A stretch of 64,000 bases of DNA from Gadus chalcogrammus. Taxonomy: Eukaryota; Chordata; Actinopteri; Gadiformes; Gadidae. A program made the position numbers and the translations under genes. Where the stretch lies: positions 21,100,847 through 21,164,846 of the forward strand of contig NC_079415.1 of the NCBI RefSeq assembly GCF_026213295.1, read 5' to 3'. Under the pieces are notes generated by a model that saw only the letters and a program-made list of their open reading frames with translations, was not told the DNA's origin and did no database searches. Positions 54,480-64,000 of the stretch are shown piece after piece (the first letter of the stretch is position 1; every line of letters starts with the position of its first letter).

Positions 54480-55470
54480 CAACATCACAAACTCAGACAG
54501 TCACAACATGTAAGAAACATATAAATACATGAAACATGTACATAACTACGAGACCATAGACCCACATCACAAACACAGACAGTCACAACATGTAAAAAAC
54601 ATATAAATACATGAAACATTTACATAAATACGAGACCATAAGATATGTTTGGGTTTCTCTTGGTTTATTTTAAAAACAAAATACACATAACATTAAGAAA
54701 AGAAGGGAAGAAAATAAAGGTAATAGTCGATAAAGCTAAACTCAGTTAGTGATGGACATACATTTAAATGTACAAAAATTACAGGGGTCATGGATCGGAT
54801 GTGCTGTTCAAAATGTTTTTTTGATTGATATCCAGACATTTTTTACGGAAACACATTCTGTCATGTGCGGAGGCATTAACCGTGACTACAGTGTAGGATC
54901 ATTAATATAACTGGTTTATTGACACATGGATATGACGTCACAGGTATGGCACTACGGTGGCCCATACATTCATATATCACTACACATTCCTGTACCCCAC
55001 TTGTATTGGAGTGAACGGAGATATCTACTTCTGGGTCCCTTGAATCGAGGGACCCACAGCCCGCTTACACAGCTGCAATTCCAGGCTTGGCCGCTGAACA
55101 CTGGTGGATTGCGGAAGTATGCACTGTTCCTGGCTGGGGGCTTGATAAAAACGGCCAAGCCTGGTATTGCAGCTGTTTAAGCGGACTGTGGACGGCCGGG
55201 TCCCTCAAATCATGGGACCCAGAAGTAGATATCTCCGTTCACTCCAATACAAGTGGGGTACAGGAATGTGTCTCCGCAAAAAATGTCTGGATATCAATCA
55301 AAGGCTCATAATTACCTTCATGGCATGTCCTAAAAAAAATGTACGTTTTTTCTTTTCAAAACGCCATTTCAAGCGTTTTATTAGCCGTTATCTCTAATTA
55401 TTTTTTGCTGGAGAAGAGGGGTGTGCAGCTGAAAGGAGTCGTAGTGAAACAAATGGCATCCGAGAGGGCC
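54480..55470. mobile_element. FB3 foldback element, copy B
   Basis: Tandem block (54480-54640), then a palindrome: 'ttgattgatatccagacatt' at 54822 pairs with 'aatgtctggatatcaatcaa' at 55284; inner arms around 55000-55100 and 55150-55260 contain 'ccaggcttggccg' and its complement. The left arm has an extra 120-bp piece (54865-54985). No ORF. Confidence 0.7.
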
Positions 55471-55686
55471 TAGTTCAGTGCTCCGTTAAGTCCGATTTTT
55501 AGACTGGTTCAGCTGCTGCTCAATAACTCTCACGGTCCTCTGCTTGCCTTGGTTGTGAATGGCAGCAGAGAGAGAGGTCATGTTTCCTGAAGCTCCGCTA
55601 GGCATTGGAAAAAACTACTTAATTCATCGTTCAGATCTACTTTATCTTATTTTATTTCATGATCATAATACCTAACAGTATATAGT

Positions 55687-57447
55687 TTGTTTCCGTCGTC
55701 CTCCATCGCTCGATTCAACAATACATTTTGGCACTTTTTACTCCCGGATCAGACCGCAGAAAAAGCCTTGGACTTTCCTATCGCCAACATGCCTCTGTAC
55801 TCGGATATCTCAGGCACGGAGACTGGGAAATGCACAGACTGCACCAAACTGCAACAGACGGTGGCTTTATTTGAAACGAGACTAGCAGCATTAGAAAAAT
55901 GCAAAGGACTCCTACAGGATACAGTGCCGATGGGTGAGTTTGCTGAGCTCACTCAGATACAGCAAGATGATCAAAGCTACACTGTATCCTTCCCGAAGCT
56001 GGACAAGAGAGAGACAGTTCCAGCTGCGTCTCACTGGCACAGAGTCGGCGCTAAGCCAAAACAACATACCAAAGTGAATCAACAAGATCACTCAACGCCA
56101 AATGCTAAACTACCCAAAGCTAAAGTTACATGTATCAGCCGGATTAGCCCGTCACTGAAATTAACCCTCCCACTGAAGAACCGGTTCCTGCCACTTCAAG
56201 AGTCCACGAACGCGCCTGCCACCCATGCACCCCTGAGCCCCGAGATGCGTCCGGACGGACAGTGCGGACAGAGACGGAACATGAACCAGTTGCCATGGAG
56301 GCAAGCTGCGCATGCCTCGGCCACCTGTGCACCCCTGACCCCTGAAATGTGTCCGGACAGACGGTACGGACAGACATGGAACAACCAGTCGCCACGGAGG
56401 CGGGCTGCGCATGTGTCTGCCACCGTCCAACAAGGGCCCATCTCAGAGAAAGCAGATGAACCAGACACTCTGATTATAGGAGACTCAACCATGAAGGATA
56501 TAACCGGTAAGAAGATCAAAACATGCAACTTCCCATATGGAATGGTAAGTGATATCAACCATAAACTAGACGAAATCATATTGGAAAACCCCAAAATCTC
56601 ATAGATTATTGTGCATGCAGGATTTAATGATATTCAAAGAGAACAGTCAGAACTTCTGAAGAGGGATTACACTGATCTATTGGATACACTGGACAAAATA
56701 CACATCAAGTCATTCATCAGTGGACCCATACCAGCAGTTGACAGGGGAATAAACAGATTCAGTCGTCTACTTGCACTGAATACATGGCTTTCCAGAGTCT
56801 GCAATGAAAGAGGAAGGGGCTTTATTGACAATTTCAACTTATTCTGGGGGCGCAAATATCTTTTCAGAGCAGATGGCCTACACCCAAACAGGTTAGGCTC
56901 AAAACTGTTGAGGGACAATCTTCTCTTCTCGCTTTACGCACAGGCCACAATCTTGCCATGGTCTGACGCACAGGCCACAATCAGAGCACAGGTTGAGAAG
57001 AAGCGAGACTACAGCCTCCCCCACACATCTACTCTGCCACTATCTGACACACAGATAGCAGACAGCCCACAGACCTTGAAGAGAGACAACAGCCCGCCCG
57101 ACGCCATCAACACTGTGCCTTCCCCAATCGCTGATGCTGGCTTGACGAGGAACGGCCACCCCCCTCCTCTGCATTACAGACCAAAGACCTTGAAGAGAGA
57201 CAAAAGCCTGCCCGACACCATGGACACCGTGCCTTCCCCCATCACTGATGCTGGCTTGGCGAGGAACGGCCACCCCCCTCCTCATCTCTCCCACAGCCAC
57301 AACAACAACTCCAGCTCCACTGTCTCCTCCCTTTGCGATTTTCCAGCTGAATTTAAGAAACTGGAATATGTTGGCATCAAACTTGCATCTGTGTCAATGA
57401 TAGCATCGCCAGGTCATGCCCACAGGCTGATAACACCATGTTTTTGA
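55687..57447 (+). pseudogene. LINE ORF1 with SGNH/GDSL esterase domain
   Basis: Frame open from 55687 to 57447 apart from one TAG (56602-56604). N-terminal part has C49xxC52 and a leucine-rich, possibly coiled segment (about 53-80). A Pro/Arg-rich linker holds a duplicated HAPLSPEM/CAPLTPEM unit. The esterase blocks are LIIGDSTMKDI (Ser), VHAGFND (just after the stop), ISGPIPAVDRG and ADGLHPN (Asp-His). The C-terminus has two near-identical 41-residue repeats with NGHPPP. Esterase-type ORF1 proteins are known from L2/CR1 LINEs, where they bind RNA/membranes; function here is inferred. Confidence 0.85.
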
Positions 57448-57466
57448 CTGCCTAGCAATAGGCATA

Positions 57467-58255
57467 TTGCAGATAGTTAACAACTCTCTCCAGTCAGGCA
57501 ACTTCCCAAAAGCCCTGAAAACTGCAGTTATTAAACCCCTTTTAAAAAAGCGGAGCCTAGATACCTCTATTATTAACAACTACAGACCAATATCAAATCT
57601 GCCCTTCATAAGTAAAATCATTGAGAAAGTTGTCCTCCAGCAACTTAATCACTTCCTGGCATCAACTGGTTGTTATGACACCATCCAATCAGGATTTCGA
57701 CCCCTGCACAGCACTGAGACCGCCCTCATTAAAGTTGTAAACGACATCCGTCTTAACACAGACTCTGGCAAAACCTCAAAACTAATGCTACTAGACCTCA
57801 GTGCTGCATTCGACACTGTAGACCATACAATACTTTTGGACAGGTTAGAAAACTGGGTGGGGCTTTCAGGCACAGTCTTAAATTGGTTCAGATCCTACCT
57901 ACAAAATAGGAACTACTTTGTTTCCATTGGCGACTTTGTATCAGAATCAACCAACGTGATGTGTGGAGTCCCACAAGGTTCGATCTTAGGACCCTCTTTA
58001 TTCAACATCTACATGCTCCCACTAGGGCAAATCATGCATAATAACAATATTGACCATCATTGCTATGCTGATGACACGCAAATCTATGTATCGCTATCAC
58101 CAAATGACTATCGGCCCATAGATCTGCTGTGCCAGTGCATTGAGCAAGTGAAAGACTGGATGTGCCGAAATTTCCTTCAGCTAAATGAGGATAAAACAGA
58201 GATAATTGTATTTGGTGCTAAAACGGAAAGGCTTAAAGTAACCCAACACCTTTGA
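57467..58255 (+). pseudogene. LINE RT fragment, copy 2
   Basis: 262 codons: NNYRPISNLPFISKIIEKVV, LMLLDLSAAFDTVDH, CGVPQGSILGPSLFNIYM, CYADDTQIYVSL and NEDKTEIIVFG. About 97% like copy 1 by eye. It lacks the N-terminal third of RT and has no endonuclease, so it is not autonomous. Confidence 0.88.
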
Positions 58256-58330
58256 ACATTTGAACATATTACACCAATTCTTAAATCGTTACATTGGCTT
58301 CCTGTAGGTCAGAGAATTGATTTTAAAATC

Positions 58331-58600
58331 ATGTTGCTAACCTATAAATCCCTACATGATTTAGGCCCAAAATATTTAACTGATATGCTTCCACTACATA
58401 AGCCTTCTAGAACACTAAGATCTTCTGAGACCAATCTGTTAATTATCCCCAGAGTAAACACGAAACATGGGAAAGCAGGATTTAGTTACTATGCAACAAA
58501 TAGCTGGAATAAACTCCCTGAGGATTTAAGACTTGCCCCAACTCTGAGCACCTTTAAAACAAGATTGAAGACTTTTATGTTTGCTTTAGCTTTCTGCTAA
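58331..58600 (+). pseudogene. LINE ORF2 C-terminus, copy 2
   Basis: Encodes MLLTYKSLHDLGPKYLTDML ... GFSYYATNSWNKLPEDLRLA and ends with FKTRLKTFMFA, the natural ORF2 end. Retains the segment that copy 1 has lost. Confidence 0.8.
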
Positions 58601-58704
58601 ATCTTAAATACTTTACCTTTATTTTACTAAAATGCCTTTTTAACTTTCCCTTTATTTTCTATTTGTACCAGAAAAATACATGATCTGATACCAGAGAGAA
58701 AGGT

Positions 58705-58875
58705 TGTATAAGGGTTAGAGTCCTGAGTTTGTTTGTATAAGGGTTAGAGTCCTGAGTTTGTATTTGTATAAGGGTTAGAGTCCTGAGTTTGTTTGTATAA
58801 GGGTTAGAGTCCTGAGTTTGTTTGTATAAGGGTTAGAGTCCTGAGTTTGTGTATAAGGGTTAGAGTCCTGAGTTT
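58705..58875. repeat. 27-31 bp minisatellite, six units
   Basis: 'gggttagagtcctgagtttg' recurs at 58712, 58741, 58772, 58801, 58830 and 58857. Lies in the 3' UTR of LINE copy 2 and is absent from copy 1. Confidence 0.9.
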
Positions 58876-59725
58876 TGTTCAATAAGGCCTTTGGTCTGGG
58901 CTAGAGTCCTAGAAGCTGGGTTAGAGTCCTAGAATATTGTCCTTTAGATCGGGTTGTAGTCCAGGCTTGGGTTCCAGAGAGACTGTTGATCTGATCTTAA
59001 ATACATTGCACTTTCAATTTTACTTACTAAAAAGCCTTTTTAACTTTCAATTTAATTTTCTCTTAAATACATTGCACTTTCTATTTTACTCATTTCTTGC
59101 ATATGTTTTCTTTTACTTATCTATTATTTTATTTTATTGTATGACAATGTTTATATGTGAAGCACTTTGAGTCTGCCTTGTGTATGAAAAGTGCTATATA
59201 AATAAAGTTGCCTTGCCTTGCCTTGCCTTCATCATTTTCACCAACACATTTGCAGAGTTTCAAATCTGGCACTGTTCTAACAGTGTATTTCATTGTTGCC
59301 CGGTTTTGAAACCTTGTAAATGGGATTCTGCAAACAGGTGTTCATACATTGAGAAATACGTTTTGAAAGGTTGAATATTTAGTTTTAAAAACTTGTAAAG
59401 GTGTACGTTTACGACATTGCAACGTATTTTTTCAGAACTGACTTTTCAGAGATTTGACCACACAGGCGCAAGCTTTGAGTCACGTGAATATTGGCAGTGT
59501 TCTGACCCCACTCGTTTTGAAACTCCTGACAGTCTAATCTGAAAAAAAAAAAAACGTTCCTGGGGGCGGGACCATTTAGCTCTAAACCTATTAGTTGCTT
59601 TCGGCTGACGTACATTCCAATCACATGTGCCGTTCACCGGGCTGTGCATGATTGACAGTGCTCTGCCGATGACACGAATAACAAGCGACTTTCGCGGTTG
59701 ATTTTGATTTCCATTTTCTGGAACC

Positions 59726-59740
59726 ATGGCTGGGAGACAG
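59726..59740 (+). CDS. Integrase-core protein gene, exon 1
   Basis: ATG GCT GGG AGA CAG followed by the donor gtgagt (phase 0). Start chosen because exon 2 begins in phase 0 at a strong acceptor with no nearer ATG upstream in exon 2. A GC-rich motif (gggggcgggacc, about 59560) lies 160 bases upstream and could be promoter-proximal. Confidence 0.55.
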
Positions 59741-59918
59741 GTGAGTAATTTTATTATATATTGTATGCGTTCTAAATAGTCGCTTTATTTACTATGTAGG
59801 CTAGTTATATAATACAGGGAAATGTATCCGTTTAGCCCTTCCGTCCATAGTAAACCGGAGAATTCCGACACGAAAACGATCGCTGAGGTGGATATATGTC
59901 AGGCTGACCCATTGTCAG

Positions 59919-61571
59919 CATAGACATCTTATAGATAGACGGAGCATTGGCTGCTGGGACGCGAGAAATACGGCCGCTGTCACGTTAAAATTGTACCGGG
60001 GGCGAAAATTGTACCGGCCTACGTCATCGTTTGTTTACATCCTGACAACCTGCCCGGCAACAGACGACGCGATGCAGAAAACATGTTTCCAAACGACGAA
60101 ATAACCTAATACAGATAGCGGATCGCTATCTGTATTATGATAGATAGCGATAACACTTGTTTTTACTTTATATTTGTATTGTATTTAATTGTTTAATCGA
60201 AACAATAAAAAAAATTGCCCGCGAAACGGGCGATCGCGTCAAATGACAAATGTTTTGCCCGCAAAACGGGCGATCGCGTGAAATGACGTAGGAAGGTTCT
60301 TGAAACATAATACAGATAACGGATCTCTAGATAACACTTGTTTTTACTTTATATTTGTGTTGTATTGAATTGTTTAATCGAATTTAGCTAGTAAACTGAG
60401 TGTTTTAAGCAGGTTTCATAGTCTAGCTAGCTGGTGTTAATTCAATTACCGCAATTTAATTTAGATAATATATATATATAAATAGATAGATAGAAGATTT
60501 TTGTCAATGTTAGTTGTATATCTGAGGCAAATAATTAAATGTTATTCATATGTGGCCTGTGCTTCTTTTCTTTTCATTTTCAACTTTACCTTACTCAAAT
60601 TAATGGTAAGATTTATATTATCAATGTATTTATCTATTTCTCTAAACAGTAATGGATAAATGTTATGGGGATAACGTGAAAAAAACAAAACAGTTCCTAA
60701 ATGCCTGCTCACCTATCTACCCATCTATTATCTATATCTATATATCTATTATCTAAATTAAATTGCGGTAATTGAATTAACACCAGCTAGCTAGACTATG
60801 AAACCTGCTTAAAACACTCAGTTTTCTAGCTAAATTCGATTCAACAATTCAATACAATACAAATATAAAGTAAAAACAAGTGTTATCTAGCGATCCGTTA
60901 TCTGTATTATGTTTCAAGAACCTTCCTACGTCATTTAACGCGTCATTTGACGCGATCGCCCGTTTTGCGGGCAAAACATTTGTCATTTGACGCGATTTTT
61001 TTTATTGTTTCGATTATCTGTATCTGTATTATGTTATTTCGTCGTTTGGAAACATGTTTTCTGCATCGCGTCGTCTGTTGCTGGGCAGGTTGTCAGGATG
61101 TAAACAAACGATGACGTAGGCCGGTACAATTTTCGCCCCCGGTACAATTTTAACGTGACACCGCCATCTTGGAGTGGTCAACCGGGAGCAGCAACAGCAG
61201 CAGAAACAGGATGCCGGGCTGTTCAGCGTATTCCTGCTCAAATCGGCGGATAATCCATAATAGGAATCGGGGGATTACTTTTCACAAGCAAGATTTAACA
61301 TTACCGTACTATTGGTATAATTAGTATTGAATAATAAAACACGCCAAACCATGTGGCCTTTATCATAGCTACACGTATGACAAAAAAACGCATGAAAATC
61401 AGTGGTATTCAGTGAGGTATGATTAATTAAATGCGCTGACAGTTCATTGCTCCAGCCAAACGGATTACACTGAGTGGAGCGGATGACCACTCCAAGATGG
61501 CGGCCCCGCGTCTCGTCAGCGCCAGTAGGCGGTAGCATTCGATGCTCCGTCTATCATATAAGATGTCTATG
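59919..61571. mobile_element. hAT-type element in intron 1
   Basis: Ends CATAGACATCTTAT / ATAAGATGTCTATG and a perfect 8-bp TSD, ATTGTCAG (59911-59918 and 61572-61579). Inner arms share gccgccatcttggagtggtc. Interrupted by the palindromic element 59978-61160. No transposase. Confidence 0.88.
59978..61160. mobile_element. Palindromic (foldback) element
   Basis: Ends TGTCACGTTAAAATTGTACC / GGTACAATTTTAACGTGACA and 4-bp TSD CCGC (59974-59977 and 61161-61164). Arms of about 430-480 bp are near-identical inverted copies, with 'cccgcaaaacgggcgatcgc' units (twice on the left arm), around a 260-bp loop. No gene; superfamily unknown. Confidence 0.88.
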
Positions 61572-61797
61572 ATTGTCAGGGTCAGCCTGGTGTGAGAATG
61601 GTCCGAGTCGGGGATGGGCATATGTCAGTATCCCCGCAGTGTTATTCATTGCGCGGCCTTCGAGGCTCGCCAAGCTTTCATTTGTGGCTCGCATGGCATT
61701 AATAATAGGGTGATTTGACCACGTAGCCAATAGGCCTACAGATAGCCTATTTCATGAAAACACTAAAAACTAGCGGGGCTTCAACATGTAGGCCTAA

Positions 61798-62671
61798 AGG
61801 TACGAACACACCAAACGCGTACCCGCGTAGGATTTACACGCGTAACGCAGCTAAAATGTTGCTTGACCATTTTGTGTAAAAAAAAAAAAATTGTCCTACG
61901 TACGCAGCTACGCGCCTGTGGCTGCGCTGGATTTAGGAGTCCGAGGAAGGAAACCCAAACGCCGCCGTGTTTGGGTGCATGATAGAGCTTGGATCGGGTT
62001 AGATTAAATAATCTCGGATATAAATAACAATAATCGGGTTAAATAACTTCACATGGTGTGTCTGGTGTGTTTCCAGCATTCGTAGTGTTGATCAGCAGAG
62101 AAATAGTCCGCCAAGACGTTGAGGTTGCTTAGCAACCAGAGACTCTGTCCATGCAAGTGAACGGAGCGTTCACTCTTCGTCATAACTATCAAACCAAACA
62201 TCCTTCACATTCACCGAGCGAACATTATGAAAGTAAAATGCAAATTTCTCGCTAAAAATGTTTCCATAAACGCATTTAATGGCATAACTATGTTACTATT
62301 TCCACCCAGAATAAAGAAAGATGTCGGCCGTATGCTTCTGTGCAAGCGTCACTACTCTCTGCCAGTGACGTCGGGTCAAGCTCCACGCTGATTGGCTATC
62401 GCGGCTAAGCATCACGCGTATGAGCGTAAAAAGTTGAATTTTTTGAACTCCTCGCGTACGCGCGTATATGTACGCGCGTATATGTACGCGCGTATATGTA
62501 CGCGCGTATATATACGCAGCTCATACGCCGCTAACGCGGGTACAATTTTGCTTTACCGCATGTAACGCATGTACGCAGCTCATATGCGCGTAAACCAATG
62601 GTTCCCTATGGAAGAATTGCCGATTTTATACGCGTCCATACGCGGGGTACGCGTTTGGTGTGTTCGTACCT
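61798..62671. mobile_element. Harbinger-type MITE in intron 1
   Basis: Ends AGGTACGAACACACCAAACG / CGTTTGGTGTGTTCGTACCT, 3-bp TSD TAA (61795-61797 and 62672-62674). The interior includes CG-rich 'tacgcgcgtatatg' tandem units and a fragment (62075-62325) shared with R1 and with the 42.6-43.0 kb repeat. Confidence 0.85.
62454..62517. repeat. 14-bp tandem repeat (gtacgcgcgtatat)x4
   Basis: Head-to-tail units inside the Harbinger-type MITE. Confidence 0.85.
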
Positions 62672-63198
62672 TAACCCATTTAAACTAGAAGTGTCTGTTC
62701 TTATTGTTCTCTCTTACCCAAAACAGTGGCATTACAAGGTGGACAACAGACAATAGATTATACTTTTATTTTTATTTATAATTTAATTAAAATATTTTTT
62801 ATGCAGGCCTATCCAATATTCATAGGTAAAATGAATATAGAATGCACATCATTTTGAATAAGGTTGACATTTCTGTATTATTCATTATTTTTGACTTTCT
62901 ATGTAGTATTTGAATATTTTGAGATCCTGGATTTTTTATTCCATGAGGTGTAGTCATCATCTACAAAAGAAATGCCTGACCTACCAAGTTTTTCACTTTT
63001 TGTAATGAATATAAAATTGATATTTTCACTTTTTGAATGGACATGAGATTCTAATATTTTTAGATGCACCAGTTTGGATACTTTTCACATTTACAATATC
63101 TGTGCTGCATGTGTGAAAGGGTAGAACTCAGTCTTTATTTGTTTTTATGACTTTGAGTACGCATTTCTAATTACTTTACTTTGCTCTTTTATTTCCAG

Positions 63199-63787
63199 GA
63201 CGTCCTTCAGGAGGAGTTACTTGCACGGCTACAGTCAAGACTCCAGCAAGCACTTTCCAGGCAGCCTCTTGATTTGGACTTCCTAGAGTTTGTCTGCTGC
63301 AACGAATTAGTTTTATTTCAATCTTTTGCTGATCAGATCCACATAGACAATGATATTTTGCAGCAGTTAAACTATTTGTTGGAGCTGGTCCATGCGGCAA
63401 TTGTGAACAGTCCAACTGAATCACATTTTGACACAGCTGTGGGTTTGAAGGGAAAACCCAGAATGATAATCCAGAAAGATCAGCTGCAACAGAGTATGGG
63501 CTGAGCGTGAGAGGATTCTACAGCACCATGACTGACGCAGAGCTCGATAATATGGTCAGAGCTATTAAAACACAGATGCCCAATGCAGGGTACAGGAGTG
63601 TAAAGGGACAGCTCATGGCAATGGGTAGCCGTGTTCAATGGGAGAGGATTACAGACTCAATGCATCGTCTCGATGCAGCTGGAATCCTGTCCCGACTTGC
63701 AAGGCTTGGCTGCACTGTACGAAGATCATACTCAGTACGAGGTCCCCTTGCATTGGTGCACATTGACACAAACCATAAACTCATCAG
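63199..63787 (+). pseudogene. Integrase-core protein gene, exon 2 (frameshifted)
   Basis: Acceptor ttatttccag|gac, donor catcag|gtatgg. First frame: DVLQEELLARLQSRLQQALS, then FLEFVCCNELVLFQSFADQI and GLKGKPRMIIQKDQLQQ, a region that in this fish family leads into an HTH-like segment. Near 63495 the frame shifts (a stop follows at 63502), and the downstream frame gives SVRGFYSTMTDAELDNMVRA, MPNAGYRSVKGQLMAMG and VHIDTNHKLIR with the first catalytic Asp of the integrase core (HIDTNH). The usual HTH section seems to be missing, so a deletion produced the frameshift. I place it in the rve/integrase-core family of uncharacterised fish proteins. Confidence 0.7.
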
Positions 63788-63967
63788 GTATGGTTTAGGT
63801 TCCGTCTTCATGACTTTTAAGCTAAATTAAATCAGGTTATCTATTTTCCTGGGCGTGATATGAGTCAATATGGATGCGTACTAAACAACAGTAAATAAAT
63901 TAAGGCATGCATGACAATTAAATGTATAACATTTATTATATTTTAATTGTATTATTTTTATTCATAG

Positions 63968-64000
63968 GTACAACCTGGTAATATTTGGTGGAGTTGATGG
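63968..64000 (+). CDS. Integrase-core protein gene, exon 3 (runs off window)
   Basis: Acceptor attcatag|gtac. The split Arg codon from exon 2 is completed and followed by YNLVIFGGVDG, the strand after HIDTNHKLIR in rve-type cores (the W/Y-N-x-x-I-x-G-G-x-D-G motif). The remainder, with the second Asp and Glu, lies beyond the window. Confidence 0.7.

Larger units (their letters stand above)
55480..59227 (+). mobile_element. L2/CR1-like LINE, copy 2 (internally deleted)
   Basis: Contains a long ORF1, then joins directly at about 57440 to the middle of the RT, skipping the region equivalent to 33395-37825 of copy 1 (endonuclease and first part of RT). A second deletion near 58253 removes the equivalent of about 38630-38920. 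3' end 'gtgctatataaataaagttg' plus (ccttg)n. 5' boundary not certain. Confidence 0.85.

Noticed and set aside
58705..58875. CRISPR-like or telomere-like array
   Set aside because: Repeats are directly adjacent with no unique spacers, and the period is 27-31 bp, not TTAGGG. It is a minisatellite in a eukaryotic LINE tail.

Overview
The window is eukaryotic and looks like a teleost fish. It has long (CA)n/(GT)n tracts, tRNA-like SINE heads, LINE 3' ends of the 'gctatataaataaagttgccttgcc' type, and a transposon mix typical of fish: piggyBac, PIF/Harbinger, hAT, DDE_Tnp_4, Ty3/Gypsy, L2/CR1/Rex1-like and I-clade LINEs. There is no operon-like organisation and almost no host coding sequence. It is best read as a nest of mobile elements, many datable by target-site duplications (TSDs) and by empty sites that survive in paralogous copies elsewhere in the window.

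Layout. 1-1932: part of a foldback element (FB2). 1933-4790: unassigned sequence with LINE-tail-like, tRNA-like and tandem-repeat pieces. 4793-13645: two inverted copies of an unclassified ~2.9 kb repeat (here R1, copies A and B) on either side of another foldback element (FB1). Copy A carries a 2.3 kb piggyBac element with a nested solo LTR. 13678-15117: a TIR element. 15126-19800: the least repetitive stretch, with microsatellites and one weak exon candidate. 19814-19962: a broken THAP domain. 19965-32805: R1 copy C, split by a Harbinger element and by an 8.5 kb nest that holds FB3, an I-clade LINE and a full FB2. 33167-40510: a second Harbinger element containing an L2/CR1-like LINE with four further levels of nesting. 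40511-43340: second FB1 copy and tandem repeats. 43350-44034: R1 copy D with a solo LTR. 44166-46345: a complete short LTR element carrying a proline-rich repeat ORF but no pol. 46346-51943: a DDE_Tnp_4 transposase gene cut in two by a complete 4.6 kb Ty3/Gypsy element. 52471-54464: hAT remnant. 54480-55470: FB3. About 55480-59227: second LINE with an esterase-type ORF1. 59726-end: a spliced gene for an integrase-core (rve-like) protein with a frameshift, whose first intron holds three more elements.

The genes do not form a pathway. Nearly all are transposition genes with visible lesions (stops, frameshifts, internal deletions, insertions). The gene at the right edge is the only candidate for a TE-derived host gene, and it is damaged too. 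No CRISPR array, rRNA gene or prokaryotic system was seen. The most unusual items are the six-level nest at 33-40 kb, the LTR element with an 11-residue repeat ORF, the foldback families, and a PCNA-box-like motif at the start of a hAT-borne exon.
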